A stretch of 57,109 nt of DNA from JADJOY01 sp046331705 [NCBI: bacterium] (lineage in GTDB: Bacteria > JADJOY01): positions 1 to 57,109 of the forward strand of contig JAXLQJ010000048.1 in the NCBI GenBank assembly GCA_046331705.1, given 5' to 3'. The notes under the pieces are model-generated. The model was not told the DNA's origin. It made no database searches and worked only from the letters and a program-made list of their open reading frames with translations. The translations under genes and the position numbers were made by a program. Positions within the stretch are counted from its first letter, which is position 1. Each line of letters starts with the position of its first letter. Shown piece after piece: positions 42,259-51,916 of this stretch.

Positions 42259-43737
42259 TCAGTCCGCGGCCGCGGGTGCGGCGGCGTCCAGAAAGCCGGC
42301 GCGCACGGCCTCCATGAGCGCGTTGTGGCCCTGGGCGGGCAGATAACCGTAGTTCACGGTCCACACGATCGCGCCGCCGAGCCCTTGCGTCCTCGCCCAG
42401 GCTCCTTTCGCCGCGATCGAGTCCGCATCCTCGTAGCTCAGGTACGTGATCGGCGTGTTGCCCCAGCGCATCCACGCCGGCGCGTAGCTCACGTAGCGCT
42501 GCTTCGCGACGTCGTCCCAGTGGACGGTGCCGCTGGCCTGCGCGAACGCGCCGTCCTCCACCAATCGCACGTAGTTGTTCTCCCAGTCGCCCGATTGCGC
42601 CCAGGAGCTCGCGCCGATCGGCTGCCGCGGACCGGTCACGCCGTTCGTGTAGTAGAGGCCGTAGAGCCCGATGCCGATGCCGAGCTTGGCCGCCGGCACT
42701 CCCGCCGCCTCGTATTCGGCGATGCTCGCCTGAACCGAGGTGGGATAGGTCGGCCCGGCACCGAAGAGCGCCGAGTGGTGCCACGAGCTCCAGCCCGGCC
42801 ACGTGTCGGCCATGCCGTAGGTCATCAGGTTGTACTGGTCGACGAGCGACGCCACCTGCACGTGCCACGGCGTCACGGTGGCGTAGTTGATGTTCGTCCA
42901 GAACGCCGGCCACGTGAGCACGAAGGGTTGGTTGGGCGGCTGGTAGCGCTCCTCACGCCCAGCCGCGGCGCGCAGCTCGGTGAGCAACGCGACCACCTGC
43001 GATCGCTGCGCGGCGGTGTCGAGATGCTCCTCCCAGTCCACGTCGACGCCGTCGTAGTTCTTGGCCACCGCCTTGGCGATGATGCGCTCGACGAAGGTCG
43101 CGCGCACCGATGCGTTGGCCGTCGAGACATCGAAGCCCGCCCCCTCACCCGCGCCGCCCACCACCAGCAGCGCCTTCGCTCCGTTCGCGTGAGCGCGCGC
43201 GATCAGCGGGTCCTCGACGTAGGCGTGGCCGGTCCCCGCGCCTTCGACGAGCTGCCCCGCGGTTCCGCCCAGCGTGCCGCCACCCGGCGCGTAGCGAGCG
43301 AACGCGAGATGCGTGAGCGTGCTCATGTCGACGGCGTCCACCGCGACGTCGGGATCGGATCCGGTCCAATCCCAGAAGTAGCCCGCGTAATAGCCCGTCA
43401 CCCACAGACCCGAGCGCGGCGATCCCGTCACGGTCACGACCACCGATCGGCTCGTCGCGGTGCCGGCGTTGTCGCAGCGCAGCGTGTAGGTGGTCGTGAC
43501 GGTGGGCGAGACCGACTGGCTGCCTTGGATCGGCTTGGCGCCGCTCCAGCCGTCGAGCGCCGTGCACGAGCCCGCCCGCGCTTCCCACGCGAGCAAGGTC
43601 GATTCCCCGACGGCGATCGTCGCCGGAGTCGCGGTGAACGAGACGATCTCGGGCGGGATGCAGGCGGCGAGAAACGCGAGCGTCAGCAGCGCGCTGCGCC
43701 CACCACGGCCATGGATGGAACGGACGAGAACGGACAC
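42259..43737 (-). CDS. GH18 glycoside hydrolase (chitinase-like) lipoprotein with Ig-like domain
   Basis: 492 residues. A lipoprotein signal ends at FLAAC (Cys26). Residues about 30-105 form an Ig-like domain (IVSFTATPATIAVGESTLLAWEA...YTLRC). The rest is a GH18 catalytic barrel starting at VTGYYAGYFWDW with the catalytic DG-V-D-V-D-W-E (Asp229, Asp232, Asp234, Glu236), plus YNLMTYGMADTW for the substrate-assisted Tyr/Met region and IVWTVNYGYL at the end. It should hydrolyse beta-1,4-GlcNAc polymers such as chitin or related glycans at the cell surface. It is monocistronic, with about 170 bases on both sides. Confidence 0.92.
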   Translation of the reverse strand: MSVLVRSIHGRGGRSALLTLAFLAACIPPEIVSFTATPATIAVGESTLLAWEARAGSCTALDGWSGAKPIQGSQSVSPTVTTTYTLRCDNAGTATSRSVVVTVTGSPRSGLWVTGYYAGYFWDWTGSDPDVAVDAVDMSTLTHLAFARYAPGGGTLGGTAGQLVEGAGTGHAYVEDPLIARAHANGAKALLVVGGAGEGAGFDVSTANASVRATFVERIIAKAVAKNYDGVDVDWEEHLDTAAQRSQVVALLTELRAAAGREERYQPPNQPFVLTWPAFWTNINYATVTPWHVQVASLVDQYNLMTYGMADTWPGWSSWHHSALFGAGPTYPTSVQASIAEYEAAGVPAAKLGIGIGLYGLYYTNGVTGPRQPIGASSWAQSGDWENNYVRLVEDGAFAQASGTVHWDDVAKQRYVSYAPAWMRWGNTPITYLSYEDADSIAAKGAWARTQGLGGAIVWTVNYGYLPAQGHNALMEAVRAGFLDAAAPAAAD

Positions 43738-43911
43738 GGGCTTCGCCTCCTCCCGACCCCTCGGTCATCGGCGACTGGATCGGCGATCGTCGTCGCTCCC
43801 CCCGTGGCCATCATCCTAGATCGATCTCGGCTCGAGCGGTGCAACGGTTTTTCGCCCGGGACGCGGCCGGTGGGTCCCGGCGTCGACGCGGACTCGGTGA
43901 GCGCGCGCGGA

Positions 43912-44622
43912 TCAGGTCGTGCCGTCGTGCTCGTCGGGCACCGGGCGCGTGAAGCCCAGGAGCTTGAGCGCGCCGGACGCTGCGTGACGCAGCAACCGAT
44001 AGAGCGGATCCTCACGGGGACGCTCCGCCGGCACGAGATTCCACGGAACCTCGGGCAGCGGCGCGTCGATCACCACCTCGTGCCCTTCCACGTGCTCCGT
44101 CCAGCGTGGGAAGAGCTCGTGGAAGAGCGTGAGCGCGTCGTGATTCTCGGCGAGCGCCCAGCAACGAAACGCGCGCACCTTGCGCTCGCGCGCGGCCGCG
44201 ATGAGCCGGAGCAAGAGCAGGCAGCCCAGGCCCTTCCCCTGCATCTCGTCGAGCACCGTCACCGCGGCTTCGGCCACGTCCGGCTCGCCCTCGAGGCGAA
44301 TGAAGCGCGCCACGCCGAGGCCTTGCTCGGCACCATCGGCGCCGATCGTGGAAGCGCCGATGGCGAAGTGGTTCTCACCGTCGACGTCGGTCAGATAGCG
44401 CGCCTCGGCACCGGTGAGACGGGGCTTGGCGGTGAAGAAGCGGTAGTAGCGGGAGCGATCCGAGAGGCGCTCGAATCCCCGCTCGAGGAGCGAGCGATCG
44501 TCCGCCCGCACCAGGCGCATGGTCACCGCGGTGCCGTCGCGCAGCGTCGCTGGCTCGCGGTAGTGCTCGTCGAATCGTCGCTCGCTCACGTCCGATCCGG
44601 GCGCCTGCGCGATCTCGCTCAC
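43912..44622 (-). CDS. GNAT-family N-acetyltransferase
   Basis: 236 residues from the GTG at 44622, overlapping the previous stop as GTGA; a second GTG at 44589 is possible. The GNAT core resembles the acetyltransferase domain of Pat-type protein lysine acetylases (LRDGTAVTMRLVRADDRSLLERGFERLSDRSRYYRFF), with EAAVTVLDEMQGKGLGCLLLLRLI as the acetyl-CoA-binding V/A motif (Q-x-x-G-x-G). There is no cyclic-nucleotide or CoA-ligase domain. It is the last gene of a radical-SAM/radical-SAM/GNAT operon, so it may acetylate the product of that pathway rather than proteins. Confidence 0.88.
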   Translation of the reverse strand: MSEIAQAPGSDVSERRFDEHYREPATLRDGTAVTMRLVRADDRSLLERGFERLSDRSRYYRFFTAKPRLTGAEARYLTDVDGENHFAIGASTIGADGAEQGLGVARFIRLEGEPDVAEAAVTVLDEMQGKGLGCLLLLRLIAAARERKVRAFRCWALAENHDALTLFHELFPRWTEHVEGHEVVIDAPLPEVPWNLVPAERPREDPLYRLLRHAASGALKLLGFTRPVPDEHDGTT

Positions 44623-45806
44623 GTGGGATGCGGGAAGAGCAGCGTACGCAGCCACCGACCGGTGGCGAAACGCGCCACGTGCTCGTGCGAGGAAAGGTGG
44701 TCGAGAATCGAGCGATAGGGAACACAGCACTGCCGGCACACGGGCAAGCCCCGCGCGACGTGGCCCCGAAAGGCTCGATAACCGTCTCCGTTCCAGAGCG
44801 CGGCGAGCGGCGCCTCGCGCAGGTTGCCGAGCTTCCATCCGTCGAGCGACTGGCACGCGAGCAGATCGCCATAGGGCCCGATCATCGCCACCCCCCACGG
44901 CCACGTGCAGCCAGCCTCGGCGCGCTCGCGCACCGGTTCGCCGAGCAAGGGATCCGCCTCCACGGCGATGCGACCGCGACGACGCGCTTCGTCGATCGCC
45001 AGCCAGAAGGCCGCGGGCAGCGCTCCCGGCGCGCGTCCTCCCACGTGCGACTGGCGCGAGAACTGGAGCGTGGCGACACCGCGCGCTCCGAGCCGATCCT
45101 CGGTCGCCGCCACCACGTCGCGGCCGAGATCGCTCACGTGATGGAACGCGATCCGGCTGGCGCCGGCGCGCTCCGCCACCGCGATCAACGGCTCGAGCGC
45201 GTCGCGATTCTCCGGAAGCACGGTGACGTTCACGAAGACCTGCGGATTCGGGCGCCCAGCGCCCCGCTTCGCCTCGTCGAGACGCATCAGCCCCGCGACG
45301 ATTCGCTCGAACGCGCCAGCGCGCCCGCGGATGCGATCGTGGAGCTCGCCCACGCCATCGAGCGAGACCCACAGCACGTCGAGCCCGCTCGCCACCAGCC
45401 GCTCCGTCGCGGCCTCGTCGAGGTGCAAGCCGTTGGTCTGCAGACGCACGAACGGGAACCGCGCGCTCGCCGCATCCACCACGTCGAGGAGATCGGCGCG
45501 CAGGAACGGCTCGCCGCCGGTCAGGATCACGCTGCGGGTTCCGGACGCGGCGGCGTGATCGAGGAGCGCGACGATCTCGTGGCTGGCGAGCGGCGTGCGC
45601 CCCGGCTCCTCGTAGACGCCTTGCCAGAAGCGGCACATGCGGCAGCGCAGATCGCACTCGGCGTTGAGGACGACGTAGAGCTGGACCGGTGGTCCGGCCC
45701 GCTCCGTGCGAAGCGCCAATCGCGTGAACGCGTGCGCGCCCGCGAGGGCGCGCGTGACGCCGCGGCGCGTCCCTTCGCTCGCGGACCTCGCGGGCGTCGT
45801 CGGCAT
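44619..45806 (-). CDS. Radical SAM protein with SPASM-like C-terminus
   Basis: 395 residues from the ATG at 45806; the frame is open for 99 more codons but these overlap the upstream gene and look spurious. The [4Fe-4S]/SAM motif is C51DLRC55RMC58, followed by SVILTGGEPFLR. The C-terminal third has extra cysteines (AEAGCTWPW, DLLACQSLDGWKLGNL, LPVCRQCCVPYRS) arranged as in SPASM-type auxiliary-cluster domains. Such enzymes modify peptides or small molecules by radical chemistry. It starts 41 bases after the B12-binding-type radical SAM gene. Confidence 0.92.
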   Translation of the reverse strand: MPTTPARSASEGTRRGVTRALAGAHAFTRLALRTERAGPPVQLYVVLNAECDLRCRMCRFWQGVYEEPGRTPLASHEIVALLDHAAASGTRSVILTGGEPFLRADLLDVVDAASARFPFVRLQTNGLHLDEAATERLVASGLDVLWVSLDGVGELHDRIRGRAGAFERIVAGLMRLDEAKRGAGRPNPQVFVNVTVLPENRDALEPLIAVAERAGASRIAFHHVSDLGRDVVAATEDRLGARGVATLQFSRQSHVGGRAPGALPAAFWLAIDEARRRGRIAVEADPLLGEPVRERAEAGCTWPWGVAMIGPYGDLLACQSLDGWKLGNLREAPLAALWNGDGYRAFRGHVARGLPVCRQCCVPYRSILDHLSSHEHVARFATGRWLRTLLFPHPT

Positions 45807-45847
45807 GAGCGCTCCGAGCGCGTCCCGCTGGGCGCGCGGCGCAGCGC

Positions 45848-47287
45848 TCAGGCTGCCGCCGCCACGGCCCCGGCCGTGGTGTGTGCGGGGCGCGGATCGT
45901 TCCGCCAGCGGTCCGGCTCGACCACCAGATCGCCGTCGCGGGCGACGTGCCAGCCGTAGCGAACGAAGGGCAGCCACGGGATGCCGGTCGAGCGCTTGAG
46001 CCCGAGCGCGTACGCCACCCGCCCGAGGACGAAGAAGAGCGGGTTGCGCGGCAATCGCACCAACCGCCGCACCACGCGCGGCGACAACCGCAGCGCGACA
46101 CACAGCGCCATGATCTGCTGCAGGTTGATGAGATCGTCCGGCGGACGGCGCTCGCGCACCTCGGCGAGCTGCGAGAGCGGGGCGCCCGGATCGACGCGCA
46201 GCACGTCGGAATCCACCACCACGGGACGGGTCGCGACGTTCATCGCGTAGGTCTCGAGGGCGAGCTCGAGGTCCTCGCCGGGTGAGCCCAGGATGTTGTT
46301 GGCCTGGAAGCGAATGCCGTGCGCGCGCAGCCGCGCGGCGGCCTCCACGTACGCCGCGTTGGTCTCACGCTTGCCGAGCACCTCGCGGCGAAGCTGCTCG
46401 TTGCCGCTCTCGTAGGCGCAGATGATCGAGTGGCAGCCGCTTCGCGCGAGCTCGCGAACCACGGGCTCGGTGAGAAAGGCCGGACGCGCGACACCGCGAA
46501 ACGGCAGCCGCACGCGCTCGCGATAGAGCGCCAGGAAGCGGCTCACCCAGGCCTCGCCGAGCAGAAAGAGCGTGTCCTCGAACTTGAACATCCGCACGTC
46601 GAAGCGGCCGCGCGCCCACACCAGCTCCTCGACGACGTTCTCCGGAGAGCGCTTGCGGATCGGCTTGCCGTTGCCCGCGTACATCGCGCGCTGGGTGGGC
46701 ACCACGCAGTACGTGCACAGCTCCGTGCAGCCGCGTCCCGTCATGATCGGGTACGTCCAGCGGTAGAACGCACGCACGAAGGGATAGCGGAAGTAGTCGC
46801 TCGGATCGGCGAACGGCAGGCGGTCGAGGTCGTCGATCAAGCGGCGCGCGGGGTTGCGGCGCCAGCGTCCGCCCGCGCGGCTCCACACGTTCGCGATCGC
46901 GGCGGCGTCACGGCCGGCCTCGAGCGCGGCCAGGAGCTCCGGCAGCGCCTCGTCGCTCTCGCCCCGACACACGTAGTCGACGCTCTCGTCCGCGAGGAAG
47001 TATTCGGCGTCGAACGTCGCGTACGAACCGCCGGCGAGGATCGCGCCGCGAAATCCGTGGCGAGCACGCAGCGCGCGGGCGGTGTCGCGCGCCCACGACT
47101 CCACGCCCAAGACGGTCGGCAACGCGATCGCGTCGGGGCGCTCGCGTCGCAGCAGCGCCGCCACCCCGCCGCGTTCCTCGGGCACGATCGCGAGCGCCAC
47201 CTCGTGACCGGCCGCGCGAGCGGCGGCAACGCACGCGGTGGTGCCGTTCCAGATGATCGGATCGAGTTGGAGGAAGAGCAGCTTCAC
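45848..47287 (-). CDS. B12-binding-type radical SAM protein
   Basis: 479 residues from the GTG at 47287 (MKLLFLQLDPIIWNG). Residues 1-130 form a cobalamin-binding-like Rossmann domain (GHEVALAIVPEE, DAIALPTVLGVES, GAILAGGSYATF), but the canonical DxHxxG is absent, as in many members. The radical SAM core follows with C187TELC191TYC194 and RMFKFEDTLFLL. Later blocks (CHSIICAYESGNEQLRREVLGKRETNAAYVEAAARLRAHGIRFQANNILGSPGED) are typical of the family. The class methylates or rearranges unactivated carbons, often in lipid or natural-product biosynthesis. First gene of a three-gene minus-strand operon; it is divergent from the CBS gene. Confidence 0.92.
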   Translation of the reverse strand: MKLLFLQLDPIIWNGTTACVAAARAAGHEVALAIVPEERGGVAALLRRERPDAIALPTVLGVESWARDTARALRARHGFRGAILAGGSYATFDAEYFLADESVDYVCRGESDEALPELLAALEAGRDAAAIANVWSRAGGRWRRNPARRLIDDLDRLPFADPSDYFRYPFVRAFYRWTYPIMTGRGCTELCTYCVVPTQRAMYAGNGKPIRKRSPENVVEELVWARGRFDVRMFKFEDTLFLLGEAWVSRFLALYRERVRLPFRGVARPAFLTEPVVRELARSGCHSIICAYESGNEQLRREVLGKRETNAAYVEAAARLRAHGIRFQANNILGSPGEDLELALETYAMNVATRPVVVDSDVLRVDPGAPLSQLAEVRERRPPDDLINLQQIMALCVALRLSPRVVRRLVRLPRNPLFFVLGRVAYALGLKRSTGIPWLPFVRYGWHVARDGDLVVEPDRWRNDPRPAHTTAGAVAAAA

Positions 47288-47481
47288 GCGAGCGCCGGCG
47301 AACGTGTCTCGGGAACGAGGACGGGTGCGGTGTCGCTGAGCGGGCCGATCATTATCCGGCTCACTCCGACGACCGTCAAAGCGACGTGCGCTTCGCGAAC
47401 GGTGGCGGCGATGGCGAGCCCCGAGTACCATCGGGTCCGATCGCGCATGACACGCACACGCCTCGACGACGGAGGAACACG

Positions 47482-47916
47482 ATGATCACCGTGCAGTCGA
47501 TCCTCAAGACCAAGGGCCACACGATCCACAGCGTCAGCCCGAGCGCGAGCGTCTTCGACGCCCTGCGCAAGATGGCCGAGCACAATTGCGGCGCGCTGGT
47601 GGTGATGGACGGCGACAAGCTCGTGGGGATGCTCTCGGAGCGCGACTACGCCCGCAAGGTGATCCTGATGGGCAAGATGTCGAAGGACACGCCCGTGCGC
47701 GACATCATGACCCACGAGGTCATCCACGTGGCGCCCGACGCGAGCGTCGAGGCGTGCATGGGGCTCATGACCGAGAAGCGCTTCCGTCACCTGGTGGTAC
47801 GCGATGCGGAACGCGTGGTCGGCGTCATCTCGATCGGGGACGTGGTGAAGGCGGTGATCGACGAGCAGCGATTCACCATCGAGCAGCTCGAGCTCTACAT
47901 CGCCGGCAACGTGTGA
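47482..47916 (+). CDS. Two-CBS-domain protein
   Basis: 144 residues from the ATG at 47482, preceded by GGAGGAA at ideal spacing. It consists of two CBS motifs: TIHSVSPSASVFDALRKMAEHNCGALVVMDGDKLVGMLSERDYARKV and VIHVAPDASVEACMGLMTEKRFRHLVVRDAERVVGVISIGDVVKAV. A Bateman module alone usually binds an adenine nucleotide and reports energy state to a partner; the partner cannot be seen here. The promoter must lie in the 194 bases shared with the divergent radical SAM operon. Confidence 0.93.
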   Translation: MITVQSILKTKGHTIHSVSPSASVFDALRKMAEHNCGALVVMDGDKLVGMLSERDYARKVILMGKMSKDTPVRDIMTHEVIHVAPDASVEACMGLMTEKRFRHLVVRDAERVVGVISIGDVVKAVIDEQRFTIEQLELYIAGNV

Positions 47917-47927
47917 GCGGCCCGCGG

Positions 47928-47960
47928 CCCTGAGGCCCCGGGGGCCACCCGCGCTCAGGG
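47928..47960. terminator. Nested hairpin between convergent genes
   Basis: CCCTGAG (47928-47934) pairs with CTCAGGG (47954-47960), and GGCCCC/GGGGCC inside the loop can pair as well. It lies just past the CBS stop and touches the 3' end of the opposing beta-helix gene, so it could act in both directions. No U tract. Confidence 0.45.
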
Positions 47961-50426
47961 GCTGGCGGCCGCGGAGGGCGCGCTCACCACGAATTTCCGC
48001 AGCACCCGCAGACCGCCGTCGCAGCTCGGGCCGCCACCGCCCACACAGGTGTGCTCCTCGCGCACGCCCTCGCTCGGTGCGAGCGCGGTGTGCCCATCCC
48101 ACGGCAGCGCGAGCGTCCGCCGGAAGCCTGCAGCCTCGATCCGCACCCGCTGCGGGCTGAAGACCAGACGCTGCGACGCGAGCGGTGCTCGCGCGGCGCG
48201 CTTCGCTGCCGCGGTGCTCGCGAGCGGCGCCTCGGCGTTCTGCGGCACCACGGCCCACACCGGCAGCGACGGCCAGGTGAGCGGATCGGCGACGTCGATC
48301 TCCGCCTCACCCGACCAACCGTGGGGACCGACCACACCCACGATCGGCGCGCCGAGCCAGGGCTCGCCGTCGATGGTCACCTGGGCACCCGCGAGCCCTT
48401 GCGCCGCGTCGCCGGCGCGGACCACACCCACCAAGCCACGCCATCGAGCGAGCACCCACGGACCCGCGACGTCGACGAAACGATTGTCGTGCTCGATGCG
48501 TGACTGATTGACGGGCTCGGCTTCGATCAGCAGCACGCCGCCCGCACCCGCGCCCTCGAGCACGTTGGGTCGCGCCTGCGAGCCGATCGTGAAACGCGGC
48601 GCGCGCTCGGGCGCGAGCCGTGCCGCCTCGGTGCCGGTCGCCTCGATGGCCACACCGCGCGCCGCGCGGATGCGATTGCCGAGCACCGCGACCTCGCCGC
48701 CCTCGAGGCGGATCGCGGTCTGGCTCTCCTCGATGGCGTTGTCCTCGATCCTGACCGCCGTGGCGCCCTCGCCGCGCGGCGACACCCGCGTCGTCACGCC
48801 GGCGATCCGGCTCGCGAGTATCGTGTTGTCGAGGATGCGCACGTCGTCCACGGGGCCATCGATCGACACCGCCTCTTGCGTGGTGACCACGCGGTTGCCG
48901 CGGCGCGGCCCGGGGCAGATCGCGGCGAGCGCATCCTTCTTGGCGGCGTCCCCGCCGCCGATCGTCACCCCGCTCGCCCCCACGGCGACCTTGACCGCAT
49001 GGGTCGCCCCATCCACCGTGTTGCGCACGATGCGCGTGCCGCGCGCGCGGGTCACCGCGATGGCGACGTGCAGCGCGTCGAACCGGTTGCACTCGATCAC
49101 GTCCGCGTCGCCATCGTCGACGAACACGCCCATCGTGGCGCCCTCGTGGGCGCCGCGGATCCAATTGCCGCGCACCTCGGTGCCACGCACGTGGGGCGGC
49201 TCGCGGGTCGAGCCGTTGGCGCGCCCGCGCGCGACCAGCACCGCGGTGCCGGTACGCGCGCGAAACACGTTGAGGTCGGCGGGATCGGGATGCGCCGCGC
49301 GCACTCCGATGACGACGCCGTCGATGTCGTCACCGGGACGCGGCGCTCGCGGCAGCGGATCGGGTCCGGTCACGGCGACGTGGGTCTGACCGCGGCCGCT
49401 GAAGAGGTTCCCCCGGACCCAGACGTCGTGCCCGCCGGGCTCGCACTCGAGGTTCCGCTGGCACGGGCGATCGATGGCGAGCCCGACCGTCGCCTCGCGC
49501 GCCGAGATCTCGAGCCCCGCGATCACCACGCCGCTGGCGACGACCTCGACGACGGCCTTGCTGTTCTCGCGATTGGTGCCCGGCTCGGGCCCGAGGATCA
49601 GCGGCAGGTGCGCGGGCTCGATCGCTTGCACGAGGTTGCCGGGGGTCGCACCTGGCTGGCTGTAACCATCCACCACGGTCTCGGCCCGCGAGATCACGAC
49701 GCCCTCGCCGGAGAGCTCGATCGGCGCGTACACGGACGCGCTCCCCATGCAGCCCTGCGGCTCCAGCGCGAACACGATTCGCGGCGCGGGCGCGCCAGCC
49801 GGCACCGCGTCGGCACGACACGCCGCCCAGCGCAGCGTGCCCACGGCGTTCGGCGCGCGCTGCACCGCATCGCAGCCACGCGGAGCGCCGAGCGCGGGTG
49901 CCGCGGTTCCGGCCGGATCGTCACCGCGTACCACGCAATACTGTGCCGCCCCGGGCCAGCCCGGACGCACGCTGGCCTCGCATTCGAGCTGGTTCACCGC
50001 CGCGAGGCCGGCGTCGCGATCGCACGCGTCGCTCACGTCCGCGCGGATTCGGGCCCGCAGCTTGGGGAGATCGTCGTACGCGGCCTTGCCGTCGTCGCGA
50101 TCGAGCTGCTGCTCGAGGCGGTCCAGCAAGGGGCAGACTCCCGCGCTGCACCAATCGCCGCCGCTCTTGGGCGCGGTCGCGGCGACCGGACCCGTGGGAC
50201 CGCGTCCCGAGGCCCACATGCGTACGCGCGCCATCGCCGCCGCGACCGTGCCGCTCGCGGGGCCGGCGCCAGGCGTGCTGGATGCGCCTGCAGCGCTCGC
50301 CGGCGTCTGCGCGACCGGCGCGCGGAACTTCATGAAACGGGAGCCGGGCTCGGCTTGCCCGGATTGCGCGTGAGCTGGCGTGACCACGCTGAGCGCGACG
50401 AGCAGCGCACCGATCGCGAGGCGCAC
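47955..50426 (-). CDS. Exported right-handed beta-helix repeat protein
   Basis: About 823 residues if translation starts at the GTG at 50426, which gives a textbook signal peptide (VRLAIGALLVALSVVTPAHAQ) and has GGGGGAG upstream; GTG 50444 is the alternative. After about 190 residues with several cysteines, residues about 230-640 are parallel beta-helix coils in the NosD/PbH1 style, with recurrent phrases such as VVIAGLEISA, VWVRGNLFSG, VRGTEVRGNWIRGA, RIVRNTVDGA, VRILDNTILASRIAG and VRIEDNAIEES. The C-terminal 180 residues are an Ig-like or unassigned module. No catalytic residues can be named; it may bind or cleave surface polysaccharide. It follows the acyl-CoA ligase gene closely. Confidence 0.82.
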   Translation of the reverse strand: MRLAIGALLVALSVVTPAHAQSGQAEPGSRFMKFRAPVAQTPASAAGASSTPGAGPASGTVAAAMARVRMWASGRGPTGPVAATAPKSGGDWCSAGVCPLLDRLEQQLDRDDGKAAYDDLPKLRARIRADVSDACDRDAGLAAVNQLECEASVRPGWPGAAQYCVVRGDDPAGTAAPALGAPRGCDAVQRAPNAVGTLRWAACRADAVPAGAPAPRIVFALEPQGCMGSASVYAPIELSGEGVVISRAETVVDGYSQPGATPGNLVQAIEPAHLPLILGPEPGTNRENSKAVVEVVASGVVIAGLEISAREATVGLAIDRPCQRNLECEPGGHDVWVRGNLFSGRGQTHVAVTGPDPLPRAPRPGDDIDGVVIGVRAAHPDPADLNVFRARTGTAVLVARGRANGSTREPPHVRGTEVRGNWIRGAHEGATMGVFVDDGDADVIECNRFDALHVAIAVTRARGTRIVRNTVDGATHAVKVAVGASGVTIGGGDAAKKDALAAICPGPRRGNRVVTTQEAVSIDGPVDDVRILDNTILASRIAGVTTRVSPRGEGATAVRIEDNAIEESQTAIRLEGGEVAVLGNRIRAARGVAIEATGTEAARLAPERAPRFTIGSQARPNVLEGAGAGGVLLIEAEPVNQSRIEHDNRFVDVAGPWVLARWRGLVGVVRAGDAAQGLAGAQVTIDGEPWLGAPIVGVVGPHGWSGEAEIDVADPLTWPSLPVWAVVPQNAEAPLASTAAAKRAARAPLASQRLVFSPQRVRIEAAGFRRTLALPWDGHTALAPSEGVREEHTCVGGGGPSCDGGLRVLRKFVVSAPSAAASP

Positions 50427-50446
50427 GCGCGTCGGCTCCCCCACGC

Positions 50447-51916
50447 TCAGGCCACACCGCCGAAGAGCGCGAGCAGCACCGCCGGGTCGCGGATGACCTT
50501 CTCGCTCGGGGTGCGCGGGATCGCACCGATGGCCCAATGCTTGGGCACCTTGAAGCCGGCGATGCGCGCGCGCAGTGCGGCGCCGAGCTCGCCCGCGTCC
50601 AGCGTGGCGCCCGCCACCGGCTCCACCACGGCGGCGATCGCCGCGCCCCATTTGCGATCGACGAGGCCGAAGACCACCGCCTCGCGCACCTGCGGCAGCG
50701 TCCGCAGCGCTCCCTCCACCTCTTCCGGGTACACGTTCATGCCGCCGGTGATGATCATTCCGCCCTCGCGACCGATCAGCGTCAGGGCACCATCGGCGGC
50801 GAGGTATCCCCAATCGCCGACGCTCAGGTAGTCGCCGTGGCGCAGCGCCGGAGCTTCGTCCTCGGAGCCCGGTCCGCGATGGTAGTCGAGCATGAGCGTG
50901 GGGCTTCGCACGTACACCCGCCCGGCGGTGCCGAGCGGTGGCTCGCTGCCGTTTCCATCCAGGATCGCGAGCGTCACGTTGGGCTCGGGAAATCCCACGG
51001 TGGCGGCGTGGCTACGTTGCTTCGCCGGTGGCAGCGTGGTGACCGTGCCGGTCTCGGTGGTGCCGTAGAACTCCCACAGGACGCCTTCGCCGAGCAACTC
51101 CACGAGCTCGAGCCGGGTGTCGACGTCGATGGCGCTGCCCGCGGTCCACGCCACCCGCAACCGCGGACGCGGCGCACCGCCGCGAATCGCCTCCAGCAAC
51201 ATCCGCCACTGGGTGGGCACCAGGAAGAGCGTCGAGATCTCACCCGACGCCGCGAGCCGCGCGACGCGCTCGCCATCGAAGTGGGCGAGCACCAGCTGAC
51301 GGGCGCCGAGCGCGCGGTGGATCGTGGAGAAGATGCTCGGCCCCGAGTGGTAGAGCGGCCCCGCGACCAGGTGCACGTCGGAGGCGCGCAATCCGTAGGT
51401 CGCGATCGACTGCTCCACCCGCGCTTGATCGCCGGCGCGCGGCCGCAGCACGCCCTTGGGACGGCCACTCGAGCCCGAGGTGTAGAGAAGCTGCGCCGCC
51501 GACGACGGCACGGGAACGTCCGCGAGCGGCGCCCGCTCGACGCACCGGGTCCAGCTCCAATCCTCCATCGCGATGGCGCCCGGCGCGAGCGCGGGATCGC
51601 CGAGCACCAACCGCGGCTCCGCGTTGGCGAGGATCCAATCCCGCTCCGGCGGAGCGAGCCGGCTGCCCACCGGCACGAACGTGAGGCCCGCCTGGATCGC
51701 GGCCTCCTTGAGCAAGACCCACTCGGGATGATTCCCGCCGACGACGGCGAGTCGATCTCCCGCGGCAAGCCCACGGCGCGTGAGCTCCCGCGCCACGCCG
51801 CCCACCCGCGACGCCGCCACGCCGTACGTCCAGTCCCCTTCCTCGGGGACGTCGAGCCAAGCCCATCCCACGCGATCCGGCTCGCGCCTGGCGAGCTCGT
51901 TGAGCGTGCGAGTCAT
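50447..51916 (-). CDS. AMP-dependent acyl-CoA synthetase/ligase
   Basis: 489 residues of the class I adenylate-forming family. Motifs in order: LLYTSGSSGRPKGV (phosphate-binding), VLWEFYGTTETG (adenine-binding), SVGDWGYLAADGALTLIGREGGMIITGGMNVYPEEVEGAL (hinge and A8) and PRTPSEKVIRD with the catalytic Lys. It is short but complete. The acyl substrate is not evident; no carrier protein or PKS/NRPS is nearby. Its ATG overlaps the epimerase stop codon by four bases, and the beta-helix gene follows closely downstream. Confidence 0.92.
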   Translation of the reverse strand: MTRTLNELARREPDRVGWAWLDVPEEGDWTYGVAASRVGGVARELTRRGLAAGDRLAVVGGNHPEWVLLKEAAIQAGLTFVPVGSRLAPPERDWILANAEPRLVLGDPALAPGAIAMEDWSWTRCVERAPLADVPVPSSAAQLLYTSGSSGRPKGVLRPRAGDQARVEQSIATYGLRASDVHLVAGPLYHSGPSIFSTIHRALGARQLVLAHFDGERVARLAASGEISTLFLVPTQWRMLLEAIRGGAPRPRLRVAWTAGSAIDVDTRLELVELLGEGVLWEFYGTTETGTVTTLPPAKQRSHAATVGFPEPNVTLAILDGNGSEPPLGTAGRVYVRSPTLMLDYHRGPGSEDEAPALRHGDYLSVGDWGYLAADGALTLIGREGGMIITGGMNVYPEEVEGALRTLPQVREAVVFGLVDRKWGAAIAAVVEPVAGATLDAGELGAALRARIAGFKVPKHWAIGAIPRTPSEKVIRDPAVLLALFGGVA

